From: Rhodobacteraceae bacterium SB2 | Lineage (GTDB): Bacteria > Pseudomonadota > Alphaproteobacteria > Rhodobacterales > Rhodobacteraceae | Reading direction: 5' to 3' | Length of the DNA stretch: 64,000 nucleotides | NCBI GenBank assembly: GCA_001642945.1 | Contig: LGRT01000034.1 | Coordinates: 62,001 to 126,000, forward strand | Part shown: in pieces, positions 35,713-45,308 of the stretch | How positions within the stretch are numbered: position 1 is the stretch's first letter | How the letters are laid out: each line of letters opens with the position of its first letter | The notes under the pieces: model-generated | Told to the model about the DNA's origin: nothing | What the model saw: only the letters and a program-made list of their open reading frames with translations | Databases searched by the model: none | Program-made: the position numbers and the translations under genes

Positions 35713-37566
35713 ATGTTGAAAATTAACGATATCAGCTATTCTGTGGAAGGCCGGCTTTTGCTCGAAAACGCAACGGCAATTATTCCGGCAGGGCATAAAG
35801 TGGGCGTTGTGGGGCGAAATGGCACGGGTAAAACCACGTTGTTTCGTTTGATCCGTGGTGAATTGGGATTAGAGGGGGGCAGCATCACCTTGCCCCGCCA
35901 AGCCAAAATTGGCGGCGTCGCTCAAGAAGTGCCCGGAAATGAGGTTTCTCTGATCGACACGGTTTTAGCCGCAGATCTTGAACGGGCCAATTTGCTGAAA
36001 GAATCTGAGCGGGCCACCGATGCGGCCCGGATCAGCGATATCCAAACCCGCCTGGCGGACATCGATGCATGGTCGGCTGAGGCACGTGCAAGCAGTATTT
36101 TGCGTGGGCTGGGCTTTGATGCAGAAAAACAGCAGATGCCGTGCAGCGCCTTTTCAGGGGGCTGGCGGATGCGCGTGGCCTTGGCGGCGGTTTTATTTTC
36201 GCAACCCGACGTGCTGCTTTTGGATGAACCAACAAACTATCTGGATTTGGAAGGCGCGCTTTGGCTTGAAAACTATCTCCTCAAATACCCCCATACGGTT
36301 TTAATCGTAAGCCATGATCGCGGCCTATTAAACCGATCAGTCAGTACGATTTTACATTTAGAGGACAAAAAACTGCAACTTTATGGCGGCGGATATGACA
36401 CATTCGCAAAGACTCGAGCCGCGCGCTTGGCCGCCGCAGAATCCGAAGCCAAAAAACAAGAAACCCGCCGCGCACATTTGCAATCCTATGTGGATCGATT
36501 TCGCTATAAGGCCGATAAAGCCCGCCAGGCACAATCACGCCTTAAAGCCATCGCTCGGTTAGAGCCAATCACGCGCCCGCAAGAAGCGGCCTTGCGCCGC
36601 TTTAGTTTTCCCACGCCCGAAGAGCTATCGCCGCCAATCCTAAGGATTGAAAACGGTATCGCCGGATATGGCGAAACCACCGTTTTATCCCAATTGGATT
36701 TGCGTATTGATCAAGATGATCGCATTGCGCTTTTGGGCCAAAACGGTCAGGGAAAATCAACGCTGGCCAAATTGATTTCGGGGCGCTTAAAGCCTTTGGC
36801 GGGACTGCTGGTTCAATCCTCAAAATTACGCATCGGCTATTTCGCCCAACATCAAGTCGATGAACTTTATGTTGATGAAACACCGATTGATCACGTGCGA
36901 CGCCTGCGGCCCTCCAAAACACCGGCGCAGCTGCGCGCAATATTGGGTGGCTTTGGGATTGGCGCAGAACAAGCAGAAACGCTTGTTGGCCGATTATCCG
37001 GCGGGCAAAAGGCGCGACTGTCTTTATTGTTAGCGACGATTGACGCCCCACATCTTTTGATCCTTGATGAACCGACCAATCACTTGGATATCGAAAGCCG
37101 GGAAGCTTTGGTTGAGGCCCTGACCGCCTATTCTGGAGCCGTGATTTTAGTAAGTCATGATATGCATCTTTTGGAATTGGTGGCGGACCGGTTATGGCTT
37201 GTGAATAACGGCCGCGTAACGCCCTATGAAGAAGATCTGGAAAGCTATCGCAAACAATTGCTCAGCGCGGATAAGCCATCTAAGAAAACCCCAAGCAAGG
37301 CCGAGCGTCCTAAACCGGCAAGCCGCGAAAAAATACTTTCGCTGCGCAGCGATGTTCGCAAATCAGAGGCGCGGCTAGAAAAGTTAAATGAAATGCGCGA
37401 TAAATTGGCAATAAAACTTGCTGATTCTGCGCTTTATGACGATACTCGAATTGGCGAATTGGCAACTTGGAACAAAAAATACGCCGAAGTCATGGAGGCG
37501 CTTGAACGCGCCGAAGCGCTTTGGTTGGCGGCCCAAGAAAAACTAGAATCAGCCGAAAACCTTTAG
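35713..37566 (+). CDS. ABC-F family ATPase
   Basis: A 617-residue soluble protein with two ABC domains and no membrane helices. Walker A motifs are GRNGTGKTT and GQNGQGKST, signatures are FSGGWRMRVAL and LSGGQKARLSL, and both Walker B sites read LLLDEPTNYLD or LILDEPTNHLD. A linker of about 80 residues rich in Arg/Lys separates the domains, and a coiled-coil C-terminal tail lies at about 535-615. ABC-F proteins act at the ribosomal E site. The layout is closest to the YheS/Uup group. The precise cellular role is unknown. Confidence 0.92.
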   Translation: MLKINDISYSVEGRLLLENATAIIPAGHKVGVVGRNGTGKTTLFRLIRGELGLEGGSITLPRQAKIGGVAQEVPGNEVSLIDTVLAADLERANLLKESERATDAARISDIQTRLADIDAWSAEARASSILRGLGFDAEKQQMPCSAFSGGWRMRVALAAVLFSQPDVLLLDEPTNYLDLEGALWLENYLLKYPHTVLIVSHDRGLLNRSVSTILHLEDKKLQLYGGGYDTFAKTRAARLAAAESEAKKQETRRAHLQSYVDRFRYKADKARQAQSRLKAIARLEPITRPQEAALRRFSFPTPEELSPPILRIENGIAGYGETTVLSQLDLRIDQDDRIALLGQNGQGKSTLAKLISGRLKPLAGLLVQSSKLRIGYFAQHQVDELYVDETPIDHVRRLRPSKTPAQLRAILGGFGIGAEQAETLVGRLSGGQKARLSLLLATIDAPHLLILDEPTNHLDIESREALVEALTAYSGAVILVSHDMHLLELVADRLWLVNNGRVTPYEEDLESYRKQLLSADKPSKKTPSKAERPKPASREKILSLRSDVRKSEARLEKLNEMRDKLAIKLADSALYDDTRIGELATWNKKYAEVMEALERAEALWLAAQEKLESAENL

Positions 37567-37692
37567 TTTTAAAGGCTGGCCGATTTTACGCCAATCGCCC
37601 TTTTGCAAAAAGCAATTGCGGCATCTACAGCGCTTACAGAGAGCCATCGCAAAGCCGTTTTGAACGATGCATGTTTAAAAGGATATAAAATT

Positions 37693-38331
37693 TTGTTTGA
37701 TTTCAGCACCACGCTTTTTATCACATCTTTCGTAACACTCTTCGTCATCATTGATCCGATCGGATTAACCCCGGTGTTTGTAAGCTTGACCAATGGCGAA
37801 ACCATTGCGGCGCGGCGGGCCATTGCGTTGCGAGCAACAGTGATCGGGGCGGTCATTCTGTTGATTTTCTGCCTATTTGGTGAGTCGGTGTTAACCTTTC
37901 TGGGCATTTCGTTACCGGCGTTTCGGATTTCAGGCGGTGTGCTGTTGTTTCTTACGGCGCTTGATATGTTGTTCACGGGGCGACGCAAGCGCCGCGCAGC
38001 GCAAAGCGATGCTGAACCGGCAGAAAATGATCCTTCGGTATTCCCCCTTGCCATTCCTTTAATCGCGGGGCCAGGCGCAATTACCACGATGATTTTACTT
38101 TCATCAACGCATCCCGATATTGCCGGAACGATCACGCTTAGCTTGGTAATGCTGGCCGTCATCATCTTGGTGTTTCTATGCTTTTTAACCGCGCCTATGA
38201 TTGAAAAAGCCTTGGGCGACACCGGAACCGAAGTTGTCACCAGATTGCTTGGAATGCTGCTTGCCGCCTTGGCCGTTCAGTTTATCTTGGAAGGGTTATC
38301 GCCTGTGTTGAGTGAAATTTTTCAAAAGTAG
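37693..38331 (+). CDS. MarC-family integral membrane protein
   Basis: About 212 residues and six membrane helices from a TTG start at 37693, chosen because AAAGGA lies eight bases upstream and the product then starts MFDFSTTLFITSF with the usual family length. The longer open frame adds 30 non-family residues. Family signatures are FVIIDPIGLTPVF and FPLAIPLIAGPGAI. Despite the name, a role in multiple antibiotic resistance is not established. The transported molecule is unknown. Confidence 0.88.
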   Translation: MFDFSTTLFITSFVTLFVIIDPIGLTPVFVSLTNGETIAARRAIALRATVIGAVILLIFCLFGESVLTFLGISLPAFRISGGVLLFLTALDMLFTGRRKRRAAQSDAEPAENDPSVFPLAIPLIAGPGAITTMILLSSTHPDIAGTITLSLVMLAVIILVFLCFLTAPMIEKALGDTGTEVVTRLLGMLLAALAVQFILEGLSPVLSEIFQK

Positions 38332-38335
38332 TGCC

Positions 38336-38914
38336 GTGCCAAATATCGATTATGCCCATCTCACATATTTAACGTTGCTTACGGCCGTTTTGATCGGGTC
38401 GGTCCTGATGTCTCGCATCGGCCTTTGGAAAACGCTCCGTCAATTGGCAACATGGCTTTTGATAATAGCCGGGGTGGCTTTTGCGGCCGCGCTTTGGAGC
38501 GATATCCGCAAAAACAGCGCACCTGCAAAAAAACTGTTGCTGCAAGACGGCGCGATTCTTATTCCGAAACAGGCGGATGGCCATTTTCATGTGACTTTAA
38601 ACGTCAATGGCATAGAGATCCCTTTTTTAATCGATACCGGGGCCACAACCGTTATTCTCAGTCAAAAAGATGCACAAAAACTTGGGTTTGATCCTAACAA
38701 ATTGGCGTTTTGGGACAGCGCGAATACCGCCAATGGAGAAGTGAAATTGGCCCCGGTGCGCTTGGCCACGGTTGCGCTGGAAAGGCATGTGGATCGTAAC
38801 ATCGCCGCTTATGTCAATGCCGGAAAGCTACCAGTGTCATTATTGGGCATGAGCTATCTGAGCAAATTTTCACGCCTGGAAATCACCCAAGAGCACATTT
38901 CAATCTGGCGTTAA
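38336..38914 (+). CDS. Membrane-anchored retropepsin-like aspartic protease
   Basis: About 192 residues. One or two N-terminal membrane helices (about 8-50) are followed by a clan AA domain with FLIDTGATTVIL, the Asp-Thr-Gly active site of a single-lobe protease that must dimerise. The C-terminal LLGMSYLSKF is typical of the TIGR02281-like family. The start is uncertain: GTG at 38336 follows marC by four bases and matches relatives. GTG at 38312 would overlap marC. It overlaps the convergent holC by four bases. The substrate is unknown. Confidence 0.82.
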   Translation: MPNIDYAHLTYLTLLTAVLIGSVLMSRIGLWKTLRQLATWLLIIAGVAFAAALWSDIRKNSAPAKKLLLQDGAILIPKQADGHFHVTLNVNGIEIPFLIDTGATTVILSQKDAQKLGFDPNKLAFWDSANTANGEVKLAPVRLATVALERHVDRNIAAYVNAGKLPVSLLGMSYLSKFSRLEITQEHISIWR

Positions 38915-39363
38915 GCTTCTGCCTTTTTAGTCCATTTTCCGGATTCTTCCGACCAATATTGCGCGGAACAACCAGATTGTGTCAGAGTTTTCCAAAGATC
39001 TCGCGCCGCTTGAGTGGCATCCGGGTTATGACCATCAAATAAGACACAGACGCGCTCGCAAGCCTGCACCTCTGCCGCGCTCACCAAGGCGCCACCTACG
39101 ATCATTTTACAGCGGACATTATCAACGGGTTCGGTGCTGAGCACGACTGGGCTTTCGCTTGCCTCCGCTTCGCTTTCCAACGCATGTGGCAAAAACCCAT
39201 CGGTTTGCTGCACCCAAAGCCTTTCATCTAACCATGCCATTCTGGCAGCATCAGTGCCCCGCACCTCTGTGCGCCAACCCGCCGCAACGGCCTTTTGCAG
39301 CAAAACCGGCAGCGTCGTTTCAAGAGGATGCTGCGTGAGATGATAAAAATATACAGCCCCCAT
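38911..39363 (-). CDS. holC: DNA polymerase III chi subunit
   Basis: A 150-residue protein starting MGAVYFYHLTQHPLETTLP, typical of alphaproteobacterial HolC. Chi links the clamp loader to single-stranded DNA binding protein. ERVCVLFDGHNPD in the C-terminal half is the conserved Rossmann-like strand and loop. It lies three bases after pepA on the same strand, an arrangement widely seen in proteobacteria. Confidence 0.92.
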   Translation of the reverse strand: MGAVYFYHLTQHPLETTLPVLLQKAVAAGWRTEVRGTDAARMAWLDERLWVQQTDGFLPHALESEAEASESPVVLSTEPVDNVRCKMIVGGALVSAAEVQACERVCVLFDGHNPDATQAARDLWKTLTQSGCSAQYWSEESGKWTKKAEA

Positions 39364-39366
39364 AGT

Positions 39367-40839
39367 TTATCCCGTTTCAAGCATCTCTTGCACCAAACGA
39401 TTCAGCGTCATGACACCCCAACCGGTCGCTCCAGCGCCAGAATGCGCGGTGTCCGACTTAACCTTCGCCACTCCGGCAATATCAATATGCGCCCAAGGTA
39501 AATCGTCTTTTACAAAGCGCTGCAAAAACTGCGCAGCGGTGATCGAGCCAGCGGCCCGCCCGCCAATATTTTTCATGTCGGCTATGGGCGATTTTAACAA
39601 TTTATCATAGGCTGGCGACAGCGGCATCCTCCAAGCGCCTTCTTGTTCGCGCCCTGCGGCCCCCAGTAAGGTTGAGCAAAACTGATCATCGTTGGAAAAA
39701 ACACCGGCATTTTCATGGCCCAACCCGACGATGATCGCCCCTGTCAGAGTGGCAAGATCAATCATCGCGCAGGGCTTGAAACGATCCTGCGCATACCACA
39801 TCACGTCACACAGCACCAAACGGCCTTCGGCATCCGTGTTCAACACTTCAATCGTGTCACCTTTGAGGGAGGTCACAACATCACCAGGCCGCATTGCCTC
39901 GCCCGAAGGCATGTTTTCCACCAAACCAACCAAGCCAACCACATTGGCCTTCGCCTTGCGCTTTGCCAGGGCCAACATCGTACCCGCAACCACGCCTGCA
40001 CCGCCCATATCCATGGTCATTTCTTCCATGCCAGCAGCCGGTTTCATAGATATGCCGCCGGTGTCAAACACGACACCTTTGCCAGCCAAGGCCAACGGCG
40101 CTGCGGCGTCTTCGGCCCCCTGCCACTCTAAAATCACCAATTTCGATGGGCTTTTTGACCCCTGCCCAACGCTTAAAAGGGCACCCATCCCAAGCTCTTT
40201 CAGGTGATCTTCATCCAAAATCTCAACTTTCAAGCCATGCTCTGCTAATGACAGCAAATGATCGGCGAATGTTTCGGTTGTTAAAATATTCGCGGGCATG
40301 GAGACAAGATCACGCGTCAGACATACCCCGTCGACAATCGAAAGTGCGGTTTCAAAATCGGAGCGCAAATTGCTCAACTTATCATGCATAACGCGATAAT
40401 CTGGGCCTTTATCCTGCGCTGCAGACTTATAATTTTGGAATTTATAACTCCTTAGGGCCAACCCTAAGCAAAATTGCTCAGAATGGCGTAAAGCCCCGAG
40501 TAAAATCACAGCTGATTTCCCCGATAAACGTTTTGCCAATGCGACGCCGGCTTTGCGCACAATCTCTGGTTTCTCGCCACGTTCTAAAACAACAAGCTGG
40601 ATCGCTGTTGCCTTTAAACCGCTTGGATACGAGAGCGTAATCACATCCGCAGCCTTGCAGCCTTGAAAGCTTTGATGTTCAACGGCGCGCTTGATGGCGC
40701 CTTTTGACATCGCGTTGACACGCCGCGCCATAGTCGAAAGGCCTCCCTCACGCGTTACCGTTACGACCAAATGGTCGGTGTAATCTGCGATTTCATCCCA
40801 GGCAGTACTTTCAAAACTAAAATTTCCATAAGGCGGCAT
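39367..40839 (-). CDS. pepA: Leucyl aminopeptidase (M17)
   Basis: A 490-residue enzyme from the ATG at 40839, six bases after GAGGAG. The longer frame adds 31 unrelated residues. The N-terminal macro-like domain (about 1-170) precedes the catalytic domain with GKGVVFDTGGIS, MDMGGAG, and NTDAEGRLVL, which supply the two-metal site. It is a cytoplasmic hexameric peptidase releasing N-terminal amino acids. It is divergent from lptF and cotranscribed with holC. Confidence 0.96.
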   Translation of the reverse strand: MPPYGNFSFESTAWDEIADYTDHLVVTVTREGGLSTMARRVNAMSKGAIKRAVEHQSFQGCKAADVITLSYPSGLKATAIQLVVLERGEKPEIVRKAGVALAKRLSGKSAVILLGALRHSEQFCLGLALRSYKFQNYKSAAQDKGPDYRVMHDKLSNLRSDFETALSIVDGVCLTRDLVSMPANILTTETFADHLLSLAEHGLKVEILDEDHLKELGMGALLSVGQGSKSPSKLVILEWQGAEDAAAPLALAGKGVVFDTGGISMKPAAGMEEMTMDMGGAGVVAGTMLALAKRKAKANVVGLVGLVENMPSGEAMRPGDVVTSLKGDTIEVLNTDAEGRLVLCDVMWYAQDRFKPCAMIDLATLTGAIIVGLGHENAGVFSNDDQFCSTLLGAAGREQEGAWRMPLSPAYDKLLKSPIADMKNIGGRAAGSITAAQFLQRFVKDDLPWAHIDIAGVAKVKSDTAHSGAGATGWGVMTLNRLVQEMLETG

Positions 40840-40845
40840 GAAGAT

Positions 40846-40851
40846 CTCCTC
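40846..40851 (-). promoter_or_regulatory. Ribosome binding site that fixes the pepA start
   Basis: GAGGAG on the minus strand, six bases before the ATG at 40839. It excludes the upstream in-frame ATG. Confidence 0.8.
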
Positions 40852-40963
40852 AGAATTTACAAGATAAAATCGTTTTCCAGGCCTATCTGCATAGTTAACA
40901 GTTTTCCCCGCGATCACTTTGAGGTAAACCATGTTTGATCGTAGAACGCCACTGGGGATTTAA

Positions 40964-42094
40964 GTGTCACGCTTTGACCGTTATTTGTTTTTCCAATTTT
41001 TGGTCGTATTCGGATTTTTCTCATTGGTGTTGGTCCTGGTTTATTGGGTTAATACGGCTGTCATTCTGTTTGACCGTTTGATATCCGGCGGTCATTCCGC
41101 GCAGGTTTTTTTAGAGTTTTCGCTGTTAGCAATCCCAAAAGTGATTGCCATGATACTGCCTATGTCCGCCTTTGCGTCGATGGTTTTTGTTGCCAATCGG
41201 CTCAGCAGTGAAAGCGAATTAACCGTTGTGCAGGCAACTGGTTTTAGCCCGTGGCGTTTGATGCGGCCTGTTATGGCATTTGGGCTGATCGTTGCGCTCT
41301 TTATGTCAGTTTTAACCCATTTTATCGTTCCGGTTAGCAATGCGCATTTGAAACAACGGGAGCAAGAAATTGCGGGCAGTATTTCGGCGCGGCTGTTGAG
41401 AGAGGGTGTTTTCTTACATCCCAGCCCGGGAATAACCTTCTACATCCGGGAAATAACATCGACTGGTGAATTAAAGGATGTCCTGCTTGCAGATCACCGA
41501 AGTGAGACCACAAATATTGTTTACAGCGCAGAGACGGCCTATCTGCTGCGCGAGGGTGAGCGCAGCATGTTGATCATGGTCAACGGGCTGGCGCAGAGAT
41601 ACCAGCAGGATACGAATGCACTTTCAACAACTTTATTTTCAGATTTATCCTACGATGTAAGCAATCTTGTCGGAACCAAAAAAGTTTTAAAACGAGGTTT
41701 AAGTTCCATTTCGAGCTATGAGATGATTGTTGAACAATCCCTCATTCTGCAAGAAACCAAAACACCTTTGGAGCGCTTACACAAAGAAGTACACAACCGT
41801 ATTCAAGAGGCGCTTTTATGCATCGTTGCGGCCTTTATCGGTTTCTCGAGCCTTCTTCTGGCAAGCTTTAGCCGGTTTGGATCTGGCCCACAAATTTTAT
41901 TGGCGATTTTATTGTTGATTTTGATCAAGCTTACCGAAAGCGCATTGGGAGATCTGCTGCGCAGCAATCCGTCTTATTGGCCCCTTATTTATGCCCCGAC
42001 GTTGGTTGGAGGGATGATGAGTTATGGTTTACTAGCCTTCGCAGCCAAACCGTTTAAACGCAGCGTAGATTTGACTGATCAGGTTCCCTCATGA
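40964..42094 (+). CDS. lptF: LPS export ABC transporter permease LptF
   Basis: A 376-residue inner-membrane permease from a GTG with GGGGA six bases upstream. It starts MSRFDRYLFFQFL with the usual topology of three N-terminal and three C-terminal helices around a periplasmic beta-jellyroll domain (about 110-270). With LptG and LptB it drives lipopolysaccharide out of the inner membrane. LptB is not in the window. It overlaps lptG by four bases. Confidence 0.95.
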   Translation: MSRFDRYLFFQFLVVFGFFSLVLVLVYWVNTAVILFDRLISGGHSAQVFLEFSLLAIPKVIAMILPMSAFASMVFVANRLSSESELTVVQATGFSPWRLMRPVMAFGLIVALFMSVLTHFIVPVSNAHLKQREQEIAGSISARLLREGVFLHPSPGITFYIREITSTGELKDVLLADHRSETTNIVYSAETAYLLREGERSMLIMVNGLAQRYQQDTNALSTTLFSDLSYDVSNLVGTKKVLKRGLSSISSYEMIVEQSLILQETKTPLERLHKEVHNRIQEALLCIVAAFIGFSSLLLASFSRFGSGPQILLAILLLILIKLTESALGDLLRSNPSYWPLIYAPTLVGGMMSYGLLAFAAKPFKRSVDLTDQVPS

Positions 42095-43188
42095 CGCTTC
42101 ACTATTATTTCTCGAGTAGGCTTTTAAAGTCTTTTAGCGCAGTTTTTGCAGTATTCTTTGTATTCATGTTGCTGATCGATCTGGTAAATCAAATGCGCTG
42201 GATTGATGATAGCGTTTCCTTTCGAAATGTTCTTCTTCTGGCCACTCTGAATACCCCCAAATCAATATATCAAATCCTGCCTTTAATCATGATTATTTCT
42301 GCCGTTTTGCTTTTCGCAAATTTGAACAAATCGAGCGAGTTTATCATTGCTCGGGGCGCGGGCCAATCCAGCCTCACAACACTTGCTGGACCGATTTTAA
42401 TAGCAGGCCTGTTGGGGCTCATAATTATTGGGCTATTTAATCCAATCGTGGCATCCACGTCGAAATATTATATAGATTTGAGAGAAGAATTTGACAGCGG
42501 AGGTCGATCGGTATTTTCTATCGGTAGAGAAGGTCTATGGCTGCGTCAGGGCGATAGCGCCGGGCAAACTGTTATTCACGCCGAGCGTACTAACTTTGAC
42601 GGCACGAAGCTTTATGATGTTAGCTTATTAAACTACACTAAAGATGGCGGCTTAAATAAGCGCATAGAGGCAAAAACAGCCTCATTACAAATTGGCAAAT
42701 GGGAGCTTAAAGAGGCAAAAACCTGGTTGCTGTTGCCGGGTAGCAATCCAGAGGAAACTGCGCAGTTCTCTAAAAAGCTCGAACTTCCATCCACTCTCAC
42801 ACAAGATCAAATTCGCGATCGATTTGGCAAGCCGGGTTCCGTATCTTTATGGAAATTGCCTGAAACTGTTGCCCAATTAAAGGCTGCAGGGTTTTCCGCC
42901 CGCAGACATCAGCTTTGGTTCCAATCAGAATTGGCGCGCCCGTTATTTTTAATGGCTCTAACGATGGTAGCCGCCGCCTTTACAATGCGACCTGCTCGCC
43001 TTGGTGGCACTGGATTGTCAATTTTAAGCGCCATATTGCTAGGCTTTGGGCTGCATTTCATTCGTAATTTTGTTCAGATATTGGGTGAAAATGGACAATT
43101 GCCAATTTTTTTATCGGCCTGGTCGCCGCCCATTGCAGCCCTTGCGCTTGCCTTTGGGTTGATGTTGCAGATGGAGGATGCTGCGTGA
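42091..43188 (+). CDS. lptG: LPS export ABC transporter permease LptG
   Basis: A 365-residue paralog of LptF with the same six-helix and periplasmic jellyroll plan. It starts MTLHYYFSSRLLKSF, and ends in helices with ALALAFGLML. It pairs with LptF in the LptB2FG exporter. Four-base overlaps on both sides (ATGA with lptF, GTGA with lptD) point to a translationally coupled operon. Confidence 0.95.
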   Translation: MTLHYYFSSRLLKSFSAVFAVFFVFMLLIDLVNQMRWIDDSVSFRNVLLLATLNTPKSIYQILPLIMIISAVLLFANLNKSSEFIIARGAGQSSLTTLAGPILIAGLLGLIIIGLFNPIVASTSKYYIDLREEFDSGGRSVFSIGREGLWLRQGDSAGQTVIHAERTNFDGTKLYDVSLLNYTKDGGLNKRIEAKTASLQIGKWELKEAKTWLLLPGSNPEETAQFSKKLELPSTLTQDQIRDRFGKPGSVSLWKLPETVAQLKAAGFSARRHQLWFQSELARPLFLMALTMVAAAFTMRPARLGGTGLSILSAILLGFGLHFIRNFVQILGENGQLPIFLSAWSPPIAALALAFGLMLQMEDAA

Positions 43189-45305
43189 AAACCCTGATAG
43201 CGCACGTGCTCCTAAAAGCTTTAAGCTTTAGCCTCTTTTTAGCAAGTCAATGTCTTGCCGCAAGCGGGCCAGCAACATTGATCGCTGATCAGCTGTTTAT
43301 TGACGAAGACCAGCGTTTGGTGGCCAGCGGGTCGGTTTATGTTTCGCATCAAGATAGGATATTGACCGCCAATCAGATTATATACGACAAGGCACTTAAT
43401 AAATTAGAAATAACAGGGCCGATCCAGTTTCTAGATACTGATGGCAACGAAATAAAAGCCAAAACGGCGAATATAGATGGCGATTTAAAGGCTGGCCTGT
43501 TCCAAGCTGCAAGGCTTGTTTTGAAGCAACAGCTTCGCATTAATGCAAAGTCGCTAGAACGCTCGCAGGCGCGCTTCATGCAACTAAACAAGGTCCGGGC
43601 AACCTCTTGTTACAGCTGCAATCAAAACCCGCCCCTATGGCAAATACGCGCGAAAACGATGCGCCATGACAACGTGAAACGGCAAGTCTTCTTTGAAAAT
43701 GCTACGTTGCATGTCTTTGATTTTCCGGTCTTTTACACGCCATATTTACGCCTTCCAGATCCTGGCGTGAAACGCATGCAAGGCTTTCTTGTTCCGCGAA
43801 GTCAAACAACAACGCGGCTTGGTTACGGCCTTAAATTGCCTTATTTCATACCTATTGGCGAAAGCCGCAATGTAACCTTAACACCTTATGCGTCACCTGT
43901 GACCAAAACAATCGAAGTGGATTATCGTCAAGCCTACGCTGCGGGCGATTTTCAAGCGTCAGGCACGATTTCTAATGATGGGTTAACCCAAGACAAATGG
44001 CGCGGATACATGTTTGCAAATGGCAGCGCTGAACTTCCATCGCAGTATACTTTAAAATACAAAGTAGAAACCGTAAGCGATTTCAGTTATTTAGGAGATT
44101 ACGAATATGTAGAGAAGGACCTTCTCGAATCCAACCTACGGCTGAGTCAAACAACCCGACGTCAGTATAATGACGTGAGCATACGCCATTATACCTCTCT
44201 TTATGGAGGAAATCGAACCGCCCCTTCTTTCGTGGCCAGTAACAAATTTGAACATCGGTTTGCAAAACCTTTTATTGGTGGAGATGTTAAGATCGGCTTA
44301 GATATCCATGGCAGTCACCGTCAATCTAATATCAACGAGATCGGGCGCGATCTAAGCCGTGTGAATGGCACCTTGCAATGGGGGGATTTTTACAGGTTTT
44401 CAAATGGTGCACAAATTGGCCTTAAGGCCCAGGCTTTCACTGATCTATTTGTGATTGCGCAAGACACGAATTATAGCCGGACTCAATCTGCTTTTTCAGG
44501 GGCAGGCGCCATATCATTGGCTTGGCCCTTACTGGCCAAAAATAGCTCAAACCGGCGCATGATGATTGAGCCGGTTGTGCAATTTGAATATGCCTCACAA
44601 AGAGATTTTTCTTTGCCAAATGAAGAAAGCCTTTATGCAGAATTCGATGAGGCAAATCTGTTTGAACTGTCCCGTTTTCCAGCGCCAGACCGCCGGGAGG
44701 TTGGTTTGAGGGCGGCAACAGGTCTTAAATTTGCATCGCAAACCCACGATAATGCCAAATTATCTGCCGCTATTGGACAAATCTATCGCGAGAAGAGCGA
44801 GCCTGATTTTTCAGAAAGCTCAGGATTGCAATCGCAAACATCAGACCTTTTGATCGGCGCCGAAATTGAAACGCAAGGCGGGTTGTCGGTTTTAGGCCGG
44901 ACCTTGCTAACTCCAAATGGTCGCTCATCACATGCCGAGGGCTTGGTCAGCCTGCGTTCAAAACGATTTGAGCTTGCCGCAGGATATGTCATGATGCCCA
45001 AGGCTTTAGATGATGATACCAATAAAAACCTTTCGGAATGGACCGTGTCTTCCAACTTTAAAGCCAATTCAAACTGGGTGATTGCAAATACGATGCGTTA
45101 CGATCTAGTGGCGGAAAGAACCGCCACTGCCGGAATCAATTTTTCCTATAATAACGAATGTGCCAGCTTTGATTTCGCGGTGCATCGCCGGTTCACAGAT
45201 ATCGGCTCATCGCCGCCATCAACAAGATTTGAAATGACGATCGGATTAAAAGGGTTTAGCACAGGCGGCAGAAGCCTTTCCGACCGGTCAAATTGTGGAA
45301 TTTAA
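43185..45305 (+). CDS. lptD: LPS assembly outer-membrane protein LptD
   Basis: A 706-residue protein with a Sec signal peptide (about 1-25, ending CLAAS). The OstA/jellyroll domain covers about 30-140 and the large outer-membrane barrel about 180-700. Paired cysteines near residue 142-145 (SCYSC) and near the C-terminus (NNECAS and SNCGI) match the LptD disulfide pattern. It inserts lipopolysaccharide into the outer leaflet with LptE. The GTG start overlaps lptG, and surA follows after three bases. Confidence 0.95.
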   Translation: MKTLIAHVLLKALSFSLFLASQCLAASGPATLIADQLFIDEDQRLVASGSVYVSHQDRILTANQIIYDKALNKLEITGPIQFLDTDGNEIKAKTANIDGDLKAGLFQAARLVLKQQLRINAKSLERSQARFMQLNKVRATSCYSCNQNPPLWQIRAKTMRHDNVKRQVFFENATLHVFDFPVFYTPYLRLPDPGVKRMQGFLVPRSQTTTRLGYGLKLPYFIPIGESRNVTLTPYASPVTKTIEVDYRQAYAAGDFQASGTISNDGLTQDKWRGYMFANGSAELPSQYTLKYKVETVSDFSYLGDYEYVEKDLLESNLRLSQTTRRQYNDVSIRHYTSLYGGNRTAPSFVASNKFEHRFAKPFIGGDVKIGLDIHGSHRQSNINEIGRDLSRVNGTLQWGDFYRFSNGAQIGLKAQAFTDLFVIAQDTNYSRTQSAFSGAGAISLAWPLLAKNSSNRRMMIEPVVQFEYASQRDFSLPNEESLYAEFDEANLFELSRFPAPDRREVGLRAATGLKFASQTHDNAKLSAAIGQIYREKSEPDFSESSGLQSQTSDLLIGAEIETQGGLSVLGRTLLTPNGRSSHAEGLVSLRSKRFELAAGYVMMPKALDDDTNKNLSEWTVSSNFKANSNWVIANTMRYDLVAERTATAGINFSYNNECASFDFAVHRRFTDIGSSPPSTRFEMTIGLKGFSTGGRSLSDRSNCGI

Positions 45306-45308
45306 GAT